DNA of 44,196 bases from Caldalkalibacillus thermarum. GTDB taxonomy: Bacteria > Bacillota > Bacilli > Caldalkalibacillales > Caldalkalibacillaceae. The notes under the pieces were generated by a model. It had not been told where the DNA came from. It did not search any database and saw nothing but the letters and a program-made list of their open reading frames with translations. The translations under genes and the position numbers were made by a program. This document shows positions 25,921 to 34,885 of this stretch, one piece after another; within the stretch, counting starts at the first letter, position 1, and each line of letters starts with the position of its first letter. The stretch lies in NCBI RefSeq assembly GCF_014644735.1, contig NZ_BMKZ01000027.1, positions 1 to 44,196 of the forward strand, in the 5' to 3' direction.

Positions 25921-27273
25921 TTACAGCTGGAAAGCCATCCAGATAAAGACAATGGCGATGAAAATAGGAACAGGGATCCGTAAAATCCACAGGAAGGCAT
26001 TGGCCAGCGGCGTGTCACCCAGGTCAGATTCCTTGTAAATCTCCTCCTTACTCCAGGCCCAGCCCACAAACAGGGCAATGATAAGACCGCCCAGCGGCAA
26101 CATAATATTTCCGGAAATGTAGTCCAGAGAGTCCAATATATCACGTTCCCCCAATGGCGTGAAGCCGGAAAGAACCCCAATGCCGAGGGAAGAAGGAATT
26201 CCCAGCAGGAAGATGATCGTACCAATCAATAAAGTGGTGGTCCGGCGGTCTATGGACAACTTACGGATAAAGTAAGCCACTGCAACCTCCAGCAATGAAA
26301 GGGCAGAGGACAAGGCAGCTGACGTGAGCAGGAAGAAAAACAAAATACCAACGATAATGCCAAATCCGCCAATGCTTTCAAAAATTTCTGGCAGCGTGAT
26401 AAAGACCAGTCCAGGTCCGGCGTTGGGCTCTCCACCGAAGGCAAACACAGCTGGGAAAATCATGACGCCTGCAAAAATGGCAAACAAAGTATCAAATCCG
26501 ATGATTGTACCTGCTGAACCGGGCAGTTTGTGATGTTGCTCCAAGTAACTGCTGTAGGTGATCATGGCGCCCATGCCCAGGCTTAAGGAGAAAAACGCTT
26601 GCCCCATGGCGGCTAAATAGACGCTTGGTTCAGTAAACGCACTCCAATCCGGGCTGAATAAAAAGGCTAATCCTTCCCGGGCACCTCCCAGCGTCAAGCT
26701 ATAGAGGGCCAGTAAAACTACCAGAATCGCCAGGGCTGGCATGAGAATGTTATTGGCTTTTTCAATCCCCTTTTTAACCCCAAATATAACGATACCAATG
26801 GTAATGGCCATAAAGATCGCTTGCCAAATAATCGGTTCCACAGGGTCGGTAATAAAGTTGACAAAATATCCAGCATAACCATCTTCACCGGCTGGAGTGC
26901 TCCACAATCCACCCGTTAAGTAGGAGAAGAAGTATTTGAGTGACCAGCCGGCAATCACACCATAGAAGGACAAAATAATAAATGCTGCAGCAACACCTAA
27001 TCCACCGGCAATAAACCAAGGTTTTCCGGGAGCCAGTTTTTGAAAAGATCCAACAGCATCGCTTTGCCCGCGCCGCCCAATCATAAATTCAGCCATCATA
27101 ACAGGAAAACCAATGAAAATGACGCATAACACATAAATAATCAAAAAAGCGGCGCCGCCGTTTTCCCCTGCGACATAGGAGAACCGCCAAATGTTACCCA
27201 ACCCGACGGCTGAACCAGCTGCTGCAAGGATAAACCCCCATCGTGTCGCCCAATGTTCACGATTGTTCACCAT
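25921..27273 (-). CDS. Sodium:neurotransmitter symporter family (SNF) amino-acid transporter, copy 1
   Basis: 450 residues, about 12 membrane helices, LeuT fold. Na+-driven uptake of an amino acid (Tyr, Leu, Met or similar in characterised bacterial members). The first Na+/substrate helix is WGFILAAAGSAVGLGNIWRF, with YVAGENGGAAFLIIYVLCV, GQAFFSLSLGMGAMITYSSY (helix 6) and IAGVMIFPAVFAFG-type motifs. Start ATG 27273 with AAGGAGG. It closely resembles the next upstream gene throughout and has identical length, a tandem duplication. A 17-bp-arm inverted repeat lies 30-80 bp before the start. Confidence 0.92.
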   Translation of the reverse strand: MVNNREHWATRWGFILAAAGSAVGLGNIWRFSYVAGENGGAAFLIIYVLCVIFIGFPVMMAEFMIGRRGQSDAVGSFQKLAPGKPWFIAGGLGVAAAFIILSFYGVIAGWSLKYFFSYLTGGLWSTPAGEDGYAGYFVNFITDPVEPIIWQAIFMAITIGIVIFGVKKGIEKANNILMPALAILVVLLALYSLTLGGAREGLAFLFSPDWSAFTEPSVYLAAMGQAFFSLSLGMGAMITYSSYLEQHHKLPGSAGTIIGFDTLFAIFAGVMIFPAVFAFGGEPNAGPGLVFITLPEIFESIGGFGIIVGILFFFLLTSAALSSALSLLEVAVAYFIRKLSIDRRTTTLLIGTIIFLLGIPSSLGIGVLSGFTPLGERDILDSLDYISGNIMLPLGGLIIALFVGWAWSKEEIYKESDLGDTPLANAFLWILRIPVPIFIAIVFIWMAFQL

Positions 27274-27302
27274 GCTTTTTCCTCCTTTTTCAGATTATTA
27301 TG

Positions 27303-27353
27303 ATAAACAAATGCACATGACTATTAAATTAAAAAGCATGCACATTTGTTTAT
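27303..27353. promoter_or_regulatory. Large inverted repeat upstream of SNF copy 1 (operator or leader hairpin)
   Basis: ATAAACAAATGCACATG (27303-27319) faces CATGCACATTTGTTTAT (27337-27353). The arms are complementary at 15 of 17 positions with a 17-nt AT-rich centre. No T-run follows, so this is not a plain terminator. The position just before the ribosome site suggests an operator or a regulatory RNA hairpin. It is not present before copy 2. Confidence 0.5.
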
Positions 27354-27425
27354 ACCCATGATATACGACACTCTAAATAAATATTCCTTCTTTTTTGCGA
27401 ATTTCGTTTTTTCTATATTATTTCT

Positions 27426-27460
27426 AAGCCCTCTGTACACAGCTTGTGCACTGAGGGCTT
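27426..27460 (-). terminator. Stem-loop after SNF copy 2
   Basis: AAGCCCTC (27426-27433) and GAGGGCTT (27453-27460) form the base of a hairpin with an imperfect upper part (TGTACAC/GTGCAC). The tail is AT-rich without a clear T-run. Probably ends SNF copy 2. Confidence 0.5.
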
Positions 27461-27484
27461 ACTCTATGGAGTTAGTTTATTAGT

Positions 27485-28837
27485 TTACAGTTGCGAGGCC
27501 ATCCAGATAAAGACAATGGCAATAAAGATAGGCACCGGAATGCGTAAAAGCCAAAAGAATGCCCGGCCAAGGCTGGTATCACCCAAATCGGATTGCTTCA
27601 GGATCTCGGTGCGGCTCCAAGCCCAGCCGACAAACAAGACCGTAATGAGACCGGCCAAAGGCAACATAATGTTGCCAGAAATGTAATCTAGGGAATCCAG
27701 AATATCCCGTCCCGGTAGTGGCGTAATGCCAGATAACACACCCATACCTAAAGAAGAGGGAATACCACCTAAAAAGACCAGGATGCCAACCATCCAAGTG
27801 GCTGCTTTTCGACTCAGGTTAAACCTGCGCATCACATAAGCCACAGGTGCTTCAAGCAGGGAGATGGCCGAAGATAATGCGGCTGACGTAAACAGGAAGA
27901 AGAACAGCAGGCCGACAATAACGCCGAATCCCCCGATGCTTTCGAAAATACCGGGCAAAGTAATAAACACCAGTCCAGGCCCAGCATTTGCCTCTCCTCC
28001 AAAAGCAAAGACAGCAGGGAAAATCATGATACCGGCAATGATGGCAAACAACGTGTCAAAACCGATAATCATACCGGCAGCACCCGGCAATTTATGCTGT
28101 TCAGCCAAATAGCTGCTGTAGGTAATCATCACACCCATGCCCAAACTTAAGGAGAAGAAAGCTTGTCCCATAGCTGCCAGATACACCCCAGGCTCCGTCA
28201 AGGCGCTCCAATCCGGAGCAAACAGGAAAGCTAACCCTTGCCGGGCCCCGCCCAGTGTCAAGCTGTAAGCAGCGAGCAACACCACCAAAACAGCCAGTGT
28301 TGGCATGAGCAACTTATTCGCTTTTTCAATTCCCTTTTTAATGCCCAAAACCACAATGCCGATGGTCAAGGCCATAAAGATGGCTTGCCAAATAACCGGT
28401 TCCACAGGGTCGGTAATAAAATTGGTGAAGTAACCAGCAAAACCATCTTCTACAGCGGGGGGATCCCACAGCCCGCCCGTCAGATAAGCCACAAAATATT
28501 TTAAGGACCAGCCGGCAATGACACCGTAGAAGGTCAAAATAATAAACGCTGCGGCTACAGCAATCCCGCCCCCGATAAACCAGGGCTTCCCGGGTGCCAG
28601 TTTAGTAAAGGACTCAACCGCATCACTTTGCGCGCGGCGCCCCAGCATAAATTCAGCCATCATAACCGGAAAGCCAATCAGCAGCACACACAATACGTAA
28701 ACGAGTAAAAATGCGGCTCCCCCGTTTTCCCCAGCAACATAAGAAAAACGCCAAATGTTGCCGAGACCAACCGCAGATCCCACGGCGGCCAACATAAACC
28801 CCCAGCGTGACGCCCACTGTTCACGATGTTGTCCCAT
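27485..28837 (-). CDS. Sodium:neurotransmitter symporter family (SNF) amino-acid transporter, copy 2
   Basis: 450 residues from the ATG at 28837, which has AAGGAGG 8 nt upstream; the open frame to 28915 is not used. Same LeuT-fold features as copy 1: WGFMLAAVGSAVGLGNIWRF, YVAGENGGAAFL, GQAFFSLSLGMGVMITYSSY and a C terminus ending VPIFIAIVFIWMA. The two proteins differ mainly in soluble loops and the last helices. It has its own upstream region, so the paralogues can be regulated separately. Substrate unknown. Confidence 0.92.
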   Translation of the reverse strand: MGQHREQWASRWGFMLAAVGSAVGLGNIWRFSYVAGENGGAAFLLVYVLCVLLIGFPVMMAEFMLGRRAQSDAVESFTKLAPGKPWFIGGGIAVAAAFIILTFYGVIAGWSLKYFVAYLTGGLWDPPAVEDGFAGYFTNFITDPVEPVIWQAIFMALTIGIVVLGIKKGIEKANKLLMPTLAVLVVLLAAYSLTLGGARQGLAFLFAPDWSALTEPGVYLAAMGQAFFSLSLGMGVMITYSSYLAEQHKLPGAAGMIIGFDTLFAIIAGIMIFPAVFAFGGEANAGPGLVFITLPGIFESIGGFGVIVGLLFFFLFTSAALSSAISLLEAPVAYVMRRFNLSRKAATWMVGILVFLGGIPSSLGMGVLSGITPLPGRDILDSLDYISGNIMLPLAGLITVLFVGWAWSRTEILKQSDLGDTSLGRAFFWLLRIPVPIFIAIVFIWMASQL

Positions 28838-29087
28838 ACCTATCCTCCTTTTTTTCGTTACATTTAGTATGATGCTTGCTTTTTTTGTGGCGTATACTGA
28901 ATAAACAGGGGACAATTTGACATTTTTGTTTTGTTTGTTAATTTGGTATATTTACATTGTTCATATCCTTTACAAAAAATATCTGCTGTTTAAATATATA
29001 ACAATAGGACTAAAAGATCAAGAGATTTTTCTCAATTTTGTCGTTTCGTGACGAAACATGTGGCCGGGGAGACCGCCAATCTCCCCT

Positions 29088-30680
29088 TTACTGACCAGAT
29101 CGGGCCGGGTCCACAATGGACAAAATGGCAGGACCAAGCGCTTCCAGCACATCGGTTGGCAGGACACTGTACCTTGATTTTTCCGCGGCACAGCGTTCTG
29201 CTGCCAAGGCATGAATATAAACACTCGCAATGACAGCTTGCTCGGGTGCAGCACCCTGGGCAACAAAAGCAGCGATGATTCCAGACAAAATATCTCCCGA
29301 TCCGCCTTTAGCCAAAGCATCATGACCGAGTGGATTAATCCATACCTTCCCTTCCGGTGTAGCCAGTACAGTGCGGTGCCCTTTAAGCACCAAAAACACG
29401 CCGTGCTCCTGGGCAAAACGTTGGGCAATCCCCAGCCGGTCACTTTCCACTTCTCCGACCGTGGTACCCAGCAACCGGGCCATTTCTCCTGGATGAGGAG
29501 TCAAGATCACGGGACGGTCCCTTTTTGGCAGCAGACGCAGCAGACTGAGATGGGATTTGAGCATCGCCAAGCCATCTGCATCCACCACAACGGGCATGTG
29601 GGCCAGTTTTAACAGCCGGGCAAGCCACTCACTTCCTCCCGGCCAGCGCCCCAATCCCGGCCCCACGACCAGTGTGTCGTATGTCTCCAACTTATTTTCC
29701 AGCACTTGAAGTGCATCCTGTGCTAAGTAACCATTTTCCGTTGGCAGAGGCAAGAAAATGGTGGCCGGTGATTGGGCAGCCAGCTGGGGATAAATGATGT
29801 CCGGCACGGCCAGTGTAACCAGTCCTGCTCCACTGTTTAAAGCTGCCTGGGCAGCAAAGAGGGGAGCCCCAACATAAGCAGATGAACCCCCGATGACCAG
29901 TGCATGCCCAAAGCTTCCCTTGTGACCATGAGACTTCCTCCGGGGCAAGGCCTCATGAACATCGTCATCCGTAATGAGCAAAGGGACATTGAGGTGCAAG
30001 GTTTCTGCCAGTGACGGCGGCACAGAAATGTCAACAGCTTTCCACTCCCCAATGTATTGAGGGCCATCCTGTAAGAAAAAACCTTTTTTAGGGCAGACAA
30101 AGGTGATGGTGTGCGTGGCCCTAACAGCCTCTCCTTGCACCTTGCCTGTCTCGGCGCACAATCCTGAGGGAAGATCAACAGCGACAACTGTTTTGTCCTG
30201 CCTATGGCGGTTTAACCAGCCAATGACTTCCCTGTAAGGGGAACGAACCTCTCCCTTGATTCCTGTGCCCAACATCGCATCAACAATAACCGGGGCCGGC
30301 TCTAACAGGATAAACAGTTCTTCAAGTGAAGCATCTTGCACCGACCAGAAGGGTAAATTCCGCCTGCGGTACACCTCGTAATGCACTTTAGCATCCCCTG
30401 CCAGCTTCTCCGGGGCTGCCAACAGGCACAGTTTGACCTTATACCCCAAGTCGGACAACCTTCTGGCTACGACAAACCCGTCTCCCCCATTATGACCATG
30501 GCCGGCCAGGATCATGATGGGATACCTTGTCCCGTTGTCCCCTTTTTCAGCCACAAGGCGGACGATCTCTTCTGTGACCCTGGCTCCCGCATTTTCCATC
30601 AACACCACTCCAGGTAAACCAAGCTGTTCAATCGTATAGCGGTCCATCTTGCGCATATCATCCTGACCAAGCACATACAT
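29088..30680 (-). CDS. nnr: Bifunctional NAD(P)HX epimerase / ADP-dependent NAD(P)HX dehydratase
   Basis: 530 residues, the usual two-domain repair enzyme. The N-terminal YjeF_N epimerase (about 1-220) has MRKMDRYTIEQLGLPGVVLM, ILAGHGHNGGDGFVVARRL and VDAMLGTGIKGEVRSPY. The C-terminal ribokinase-like dehydratase (about 235-525) has KGSFGHALVIGGSSAYVGAP, NSGAGLVTLA, LVVGPGLGR, VVDADGLAML, ILTPHPGEMARLLG and GSGDILSGIIAAF. It converts damaged hydrated NAD(P)H back to the cofactor. It starts 2 bp after the stop of the BtuF-like gene, so the two are coupled. Confidence 0.95.
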   Translation of the reverse strand: MYVLGQDDMRKMDRYTIEQLGLPGVVLMENAGARVTEEIVRLVAEKGDNGTRYPIMILAGHGHNGGDGFVVARRLSDLGYKVKLCLLAAPEKLAGDAKVHYEVYRRRNLPFWSVQDASLEELFILLEPAPVIVDAMLGTGIKGEVRSPYREVIGWLNRHRQDKTVVAVDLPSGLCAETGKVQGEAVRATHTITFVCPKKGFFLQDGPQYIGEWKAVDISVPPSLAETLHLNVPLLITDDDVHEALPRRKSHGHKGSFGHALVIGGSSAYVGAPLFAAQAALNSGAGLVTLAVPDIIYPQLAAQSPATIFLPLPTENGYLAQDALQVLENKLETYDTLVVGPGLGRWPGGSEWLARLLKLAHMPVVVDADGLAMLKSHLSLLRLLPKRDRPVILTPHPGEMARLLGTTVGEVESDRLGIAQRFAQEHGVFLVLKGHRTVLATPEGKVWINPLGHDALAKGGSGDILSGIIAAFVAQGAAPEQAVIASVYIHALAAERCAAEKSRYSVLPTDVLEALGPAILSIVDPARSGQ

Positions 30681-30682
30681 GC

Positions 30683-31513
30683 TTATTTCCCCCTTGCCAA
30701 ATGGTCTTTAAGCACATCGCGTCCTTCTTGAACAGCCGGAAAATGGCCGGGATGAAGCAAAGCCGCCAATTTTTGCAGGCCGGTCAACAGGCGGGGCGAG
30801 GGGCGGCAAAATAGCGGTTCGTCCAGCACAAGAATGCGCTTTTCGCGGACAGCCGGCATTTCCGTCCAGCCCGGTCTCGTCCGAACCAGTTCCGGTTTGA
30901 TGCGCCGTTTCTCCACCCCTACCCAAGCCAGGCAAATATAGTCGGGATTGCGTCTTATAACCTCATCCCAGTCCGTTTGCACACTAGCCTGGGGCATATC
31001 GTCAAACACATTCCTCGCTCCGGCCAGTTCACTGATCTCCGTCAGCCAATTTGTTTTTCCTGGTGTAAATACCGGCTTGGGCCACCATTCCCAATACAAT
31101 GCCGGCCAGTACTGCACCCTTTGGCTTAGCTTGCGGTATGCTTCCAATACCCTTTGATAAGCATGATAGACCTTGTGCGCTTCTTGCTCCCGATGTGTAT
31201 GTTTCCCCAATTCCAAGATATCCTGACCGATCTCTTCCAAACTGTTGGGGTTGAGCACAATATAAGGCAGCTGACGAGCCTTGAGGGCCTCTATATTTTT
31301 TTCCATCCCCGGCACACTTAAGGAGGCCACCACCAGGTCAGGTTTCAACTTTTCAACCGCATCCATATCGATGTTCAAATCAGGGCCAAGGCGCGGTAAG
31401 TGGTGAACCTCTTCAGGCCAATCGGAATAATTGTCCACACCGACGATGTCGCTCTCCAATCCCAGATACCCTAACAACTCGGTGTTACTGGGGCAGATGG
31501 ACACGATACGCAT
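30683..31513 (-). CDS. Signal-less BtuF-like (cobalamin-type) substrate-binding protein
   Basis: 276 residues from the Met at 31513 (MRIVSICPSNTELLGYLG) after AAAGGGAG; the frame upstream to 31600 is open but lacks a ribosome site. It belongs to the periplasmic-binding-protein fold of vitamin B12/iron-complex transporters (PF01497): LESDIVGVDNYSDWP, KLKPDLVVASLSVPGMEKNI, a long central helix, WEWWPKPVFTPGKTNWLTEI and RNPDYICLAW. No signal peptide or lipobox is present, so it should stay in the cytoplasm, as for a group of Bacillus proteins annotated as cobalamin-binding. Ligand unproven. Leads a two-gene unit with nnr. Confidence 0.82.
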   Translation of the reverse strand: MRIVSICPSNTELLGYLGLESDIVGVDNYSDWPEEVHHLPRLGPDLNIDMDAVEKLKPDLVVASLSVPGMEKNIEALKARQLPYIVLNPNSLEEIGQDILELGKHTHREQEAHKVYHAYQRVLEAYRKLSQRVQYWPALYWEWWPKPVFTPGKTNWLTEISELAGARNVFDDMPQASVQTDWDEVIRRNPDYICLAWVGVEKRRIKPELVRTRPGWTEMPAVREKRILVLDEPLFCRPSPRLLTGLQKLAALLHPGHFPAVQEGRDVLKDHLARGK

Positions 31514-31623
31514 ACCAGCGTCACTCCCTTTAGTGTTTAATTCTATCATAGCACAAACGGCCCCCGCCCAAGCCGGCACATCCATACATAAGCCAACCAT
31601 GAGAAAATCAGCGTTTTGTCATC

Positions 31624-31647
31624 AAATTGTCATTAGACTGACAATTG
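31624..31647. promoter_or_regulatory. Palindromic operator candidate between divergent BtuF-like and ferritin-like genes
   Basis: AATTGTCA (31625-31632) and TGACAATT (31639-31646) form a perfect 8-6-8 dyad. With one bulged base, the arms extend to CATCAA/TTGATG. An extended -10 (TGTTAAAAT, 31672-31680) for the ferritin-like gene lies just downstream. It does not match the Fur or PerR consensus (TTATAATNATTATAA). Confidence 0.45.
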
Positions 31648-31751
31648 ATGGCTATGTTTTCCCTGCCTGTGTGTTAAAATAGGATTAGAAGGTTTATAAA
31701 CAGGTTATTTTAAATGGTGTGATGAATTATTTCGCAAAAGGAGGTATGAAC

Positions 31752-32186
31752 ATGGATGAAAAGAGAAAAGCATTAATTGATGGCTTAAATGAAGACTTGG
31801 CTAACGAGTATGCCGCCATCATTATGTACAACCACTATGCAGCCAATGTGCAGGGACTGGCCGGCCAAGTATTAAAGCCCTTCTTCCAAGGTGAGGTGAC
31901 TGACGAAATTGGCCACGCCCAATTCCTGGCTGAAAAAATCGTCTATCTGGGCGGTACGCCCACGGTTGAACCCAAACCGGTCAAACACACCACCGATGTC
32001 AAACAGATGCTCGAAAACACGCTGCAAGCCGAAATTGATACCATCAAACGTTACACCCAGCGGGTGGAACAAGCCGAAGCCGCCGGTGAAATCGGACTTA
32101 AAATTGAGCTGGAAGACCTGATAGCCGATGAAACCAGACATAAGATAGAAATCGAGCGCCTGCTCCGTGACCCCTTGCTAAAATAA
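31752..32186 (+). CDS. Ferritin-like di-iron protein
   Basis: 144 residues from the ATG at 31752: AAAGGAGGT ends 7 nt upstream, while the ATG at 31746 is too close to the site. It is a four-helix bundle of the bacterioferritin/ferritin-like superfamily. Metal-ligand patterns are EDLANEYAAIIMYNHYA (helix 1), EVTDEIGHAQFLAEKI (helix 2, ExxH), LQAEIDTIKRYTQ (helix 3) and ADETRHKIEIERLL (helix 4, ExxRH). Similar small proteins store or oxidise iron or manage oxidative stress. Monocistronic, ended by a terminator at 32225-32265. Confidence 0.8.
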   Translation: MDEKRKALIDGLNEDLANEYAAIIMYNHYAANVQGLAGQVLKPFFQGEVTDEIGHAQFLAEKIVYLGGTPTVEPKPVKHTTDVKQMLENTLQAEIDTIKRYTQRVEQAEAAGEIGLKIELEDLIADETRHKIEIERLLRDPLLK

Positions 32187-32224
32187 ATTAAATCTGACTC
32201 TACTTCTTCCCATCTCAACAGTGG

Positions 32225-32265
32225 CTCACCTCCGGTCATATGACACAACCGGGGGTGAGTTTTTG
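32225..32265 (+). terminator. Rho-independent terminator of the ferritin-like gene
   Basis: CTCACCTCCGGT (32225-32236) and ACCGGGGGTGAG (32248-32259) form a 12-bp stem with one T-G pair, followed by TTTTTG. Confidence 0.82.
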
Positions 32266-32323
32266 TGTATAATATAACAGATAAAGAAATCATGACAACA
32301 AAAACAGAGGGAGAGGACCATAC

Positions 32324-33712
32324 TTGTCTCATGAATATCCACAAAGCTGGCGGGCTGGTTTAGGACTAATCTTATTTGTGACTGCCTTGATCTATTTAGT
32401 TGAGGCATTCCGCCCTTCTGCTCTGCTGGCTTTGATTTACAGCAGCCTGGCCGGTCTCCTCCTCGCAGCCGCCTTATGGGTTGTCAGATGGGGCAACCGA
32501 ATAGCCGCCCTGCTTCTGATTGTGGCTGGGACCCTCATTTTTTGGCACCACGCTCCAGAGTGGGAGACCATGGTTCTCAGTTTGGGCCGCAACCTGAACC
32601 TGTTAACGTTGTTCCTTTTGGTCCCTTATTTTGGCATTATCATGTCAGTCGGCGGGTATTTAACCGCCTTGAAACATTATATTCAGCACTGCGAAAAGCA
32701 GCACAAACCCCATCCCTACCGCCTCAGTACACTGCTTACGGCTGGTATGGGCGTCATTCTTAATTTGGGAACACTGCCCATTACCTACCGCATTGCGGAG
32801 GAGAGTTTTTCCGGTTTTACCCGTAAAAAAATGGGCATGGTACTTCTGCGCGCGTTCGGTTTTTGCATGCTTTGGTCACCCTACTTTGTCAACGTAGGAC
32901 TGGTACTGGTGTTGTTTGATGTTTCCTGGACGTCCATCGCCGCCCCTGGATTGATCATGGCTGTGGTGTACATGATCATGGACTTTATTTTTTTTCGCCG
33001 GCTGCACTTTGATCATGACCAACCCGTATACAGACAAAGACAGCCAGCCCCTGACAACAGCCGCTCAGGACGTACAATCGCTGCCTTAAGCTGTTGGATG
33101 CTGGCATTATTAAGCTTGTCTTTTACCCTAGATATACTGCTGGAGGTCAGCATGTTAACCATTGTTTCTGTTTTGGCCCTTACTTTTCCCCTTTTCTGGG
33201 CTCTTGCTATCGGTTCAGTGCGGGAATATATCCAAACGATTGTTCAGGATGTGTGCCATGCCTTTGAACGCTTGAGAAACGAGCTGGCCATCTTTATTAG
33301 CGCCGGCTATTTTGGTGTGTCCCTCTCTTATACTGATCTGGGTGACAGTGTATCACAGCTGATTCTGGCCCTGTCGTTTGAATCGGTCTATATGATGTCG
33401 GTCATCATTATCGTGCTGACAGTACTCCTGGCCTTGGCAGGGGTCCATCCGGTTATTGTCGTCATCGGTATCGGCAGCGCCCTCAAACCGGAATTGTTTG
33501 GCACGAGTCCCGGTTTTATGGCTGTTTTACTTGTAACGGCTTGGACGCTGGCTACACAGCTTTCCCCTTTTTCAGGATCGGTGCTGATGACAGCCGGATT
33601 AACCGGCGTTTCCCCCTGGCTGATTGTCAAGAAGAATGCCTTGTTCGTCTTGGCTTTAATCGTTGTTTTGCCTTTTATCTTGTATCTCTTGTGGCAAATG
33701 AATTTGGTTTGA
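32324..33712 (+). CDS. Multi-pass membrane protein, putative transporter
   Basis: 462 residues with about 11-12 hydrophobic segments. TTG start at 32324, preceded by a GAGGGAGAGG purine stretch. The arrangement (two long hydrophobic halves, re-entrant-looking GVHPVIVVIGIGSALKP and a Pro/Ser-rich ATQLSPFSGSVLMTAGLTG near the C terminus) is reminiscent of the ion-transporter superfamily (DASS/TRAP-type permeases), in which two such hairpins bind the substrate. I do not recognise the specific family. It stands alone between two terminators, convergent with the sulfonate-type importer. Confidence 0.75.
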   Translation: MSHEYPQSWRAGLGLILFVTALIYLVEAFRPSALLALIYSSLAGLLLAAALWVVRWGNRIAALLLIVAGTLIFWHHAPEWETMVLSLGRNLNLLTLFLLVPYFGIIMSVGGYLTALKHYIQHCEKQHKPHPYRLSTLLTAGMGVILNLGTLPITYRIAEESFSGFTRKKMGMVLLRAFGFCMLWSPYFVNVGLVLVLFDVSWTSIAAPGLIMAVVYMIMDFIFFRRLHFDHDQPVYRQRQPAPDNSRSGRTIAALSCWMLALLSLSFTLDILLEVSMLTIVSVLALTFPLFWALAIGSVREYIQTIVQDVCHAFERLRNELAIFISAGYFGVSLSYTDLGDSVSQLILALSFESVYMMSVIIIVLTVLLALAGVHPVIVVIGIGSALKPELFGTSPGFMAVLLVTAWTLATQLSPFSGSVLMTAGLTGVSPWLIVKKNALFVLALIVVLPFILYLLWQMNLV

Positions 33713-33743
33713 TGCAAATAAAGCTTCGTTGTTTTCAATATTA

Positions 33744-33780
33744 AAGCCAGTCTCCCTTCACGGTGAGACTGGCTTCGTTT
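33744..33780. terminator. Convergent bidirectional terminator
   Basis: AAGCCAGTCTC (33744-33754) pairs perfectly with GAGACTGGCTT (33765-33775). It serves the plus-strand membrane-protein gene and the minus-strand ABC importer. Confidence 0.82.
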
Positions 33781-33808
33781 AGTGTCTGCTAACGGGGTCA
33801 TTCTTCCC

Positions 33809-34831
33809 TTACTTGGCAGCCACGTCACCATTTAATACTTTTTCCAACAATGATGTGTCAACCAATCCGTCCAGGTTGGGTTCGGTGTCAATAAAGCCTA
33901 AGCGGTGGGACGACTCTGCCCATTCCTGCAACGCATCGGCATGGGTTTCGTAAGTGACGACCATGCGTTCCCATGCTTTGTCCAGCACGTTTTCAGGCAG
34001 ACGCTCCTGGGTTAAAGCATAGATACGGTCATTGACTAACTCCAGGGTTTGATCTTTATTGGCCTGGGCAAACTGGACGCTTTTAATATGGGCGCGCAAC
34101 ACTTTTTCCACCACTTCTGGATGTTTCTCCACAAACGCTTTCGTGCTGACTAACACCACACTGGACAATGTGGTGCCCCACTCTACTTCATCCCACTCGA
34201 CCACGACATGGGCCAGGCCTTCCTCAACCAGGTAGGTCCCCCACGGTTCCGGTGCAGCATAGGCATCTACCTGGCCGGCCTCAAACAGGCTGGCCACACT
34301 GGCTGGCGGAATGCGGGGCTGGTGCTCCACATTGCCACCCACCCGGTTAGATTTTAAACCCTTTTCCAACAGCATTTCTTCCAACTGGACGTTATGGGTG
34401 CAGCCATTTCCCGGAGTGCCAAAACTTTTACCTGCAAAATCTTCCAGCGTGCGAATGCCGGAATCTTTGTGGGCCACAATCAGCGTGGCGCCATTAGCAG
34501 CAGAGGAGAGAATGACCACATCCCCTCCGCCGAGGAAGTAGTTAATGGCCGGACCAGGCCCAACATAACCAATATCAAGCTCCCCAGCATCCAGGGCGTT
34601 GATAAAGTCATTGCCGTTCGGAAAATGGACAAACTCCGGCTCGATGTCACCCAATTCTTCTTTAAAGAACCCTTTCTCGATGCCCACAATGGCTGCCGCA
34701 TGGTCCAAATTGGGAAAGTAACCAATGCGGATTTGCTCCACTTCGCCACTGCCGGTTTCAGATGAGCCACAGCCCACTAATCCCACACTGACGATTAAGA
34801 TGAATATGATTGGCAAAAGCCATCTGCGCAT
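33809..34831 (-). CDS. NitT/TauT-family (sulfonate/nitrate/taurine) ABC binding lipoprotein
   Basis: 340 residues from the Met at 34831 (after GAAAGGAGAG). Lipoprotein signal MRRWLLPIIFILIVSVGLVGC, then an SsuA/NrtA-type binding domain: IRIGYFPNLDHAAAIVGIEK, DALDAGELDIGYVGPGPAIN, GGGDVVILSSAANGATLIV, GKSFGTPGNGCTHNVQLEEM and DAYAAPEPWGTYL. Third gene of the ATPase-permease-binding protein operon on the minus strand, ended by the terminator at 33744-33780. Aliphatic sulfonates are the most common ligand for this subtype; not provable here. Confidence 0.88.
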   Translation of the reverse strand: MRRWLLPIIFILIVSVGLVGCGSSETGSGEVEQIRIGYFPNLDHAAAIVGIEKGFFKEELGDIEPEFVHFPNGNDFINALDAGELDIGYVGPGPAINYFLGGGDVVILSSAANGATLIVAHKDSGIRTLEDFAGKSFGTPGNGCTHNVQLEEMLLEKGLKSNRVGGNVEHQPRIPPASVASLFEAGQVDAYAAPEPWGTYLVEEGLAHVVVEWDEVEWGTTLSSVVLVSTKAFVEKHPEVVEKVLRAHIKSVQFAQANKDQTLELVNDRIYALTQERLPENVLDKAWERMVVTYETHADALQEWAESSHRLGFIDTEPNLDGLVDTSLLEKVLNGDVAAK

Positions 34832-34885
34832 ATGCACTCTCTCCTTTCGATACAAGATTCGTGAGGATCTAAGTGGCGGGAACGT

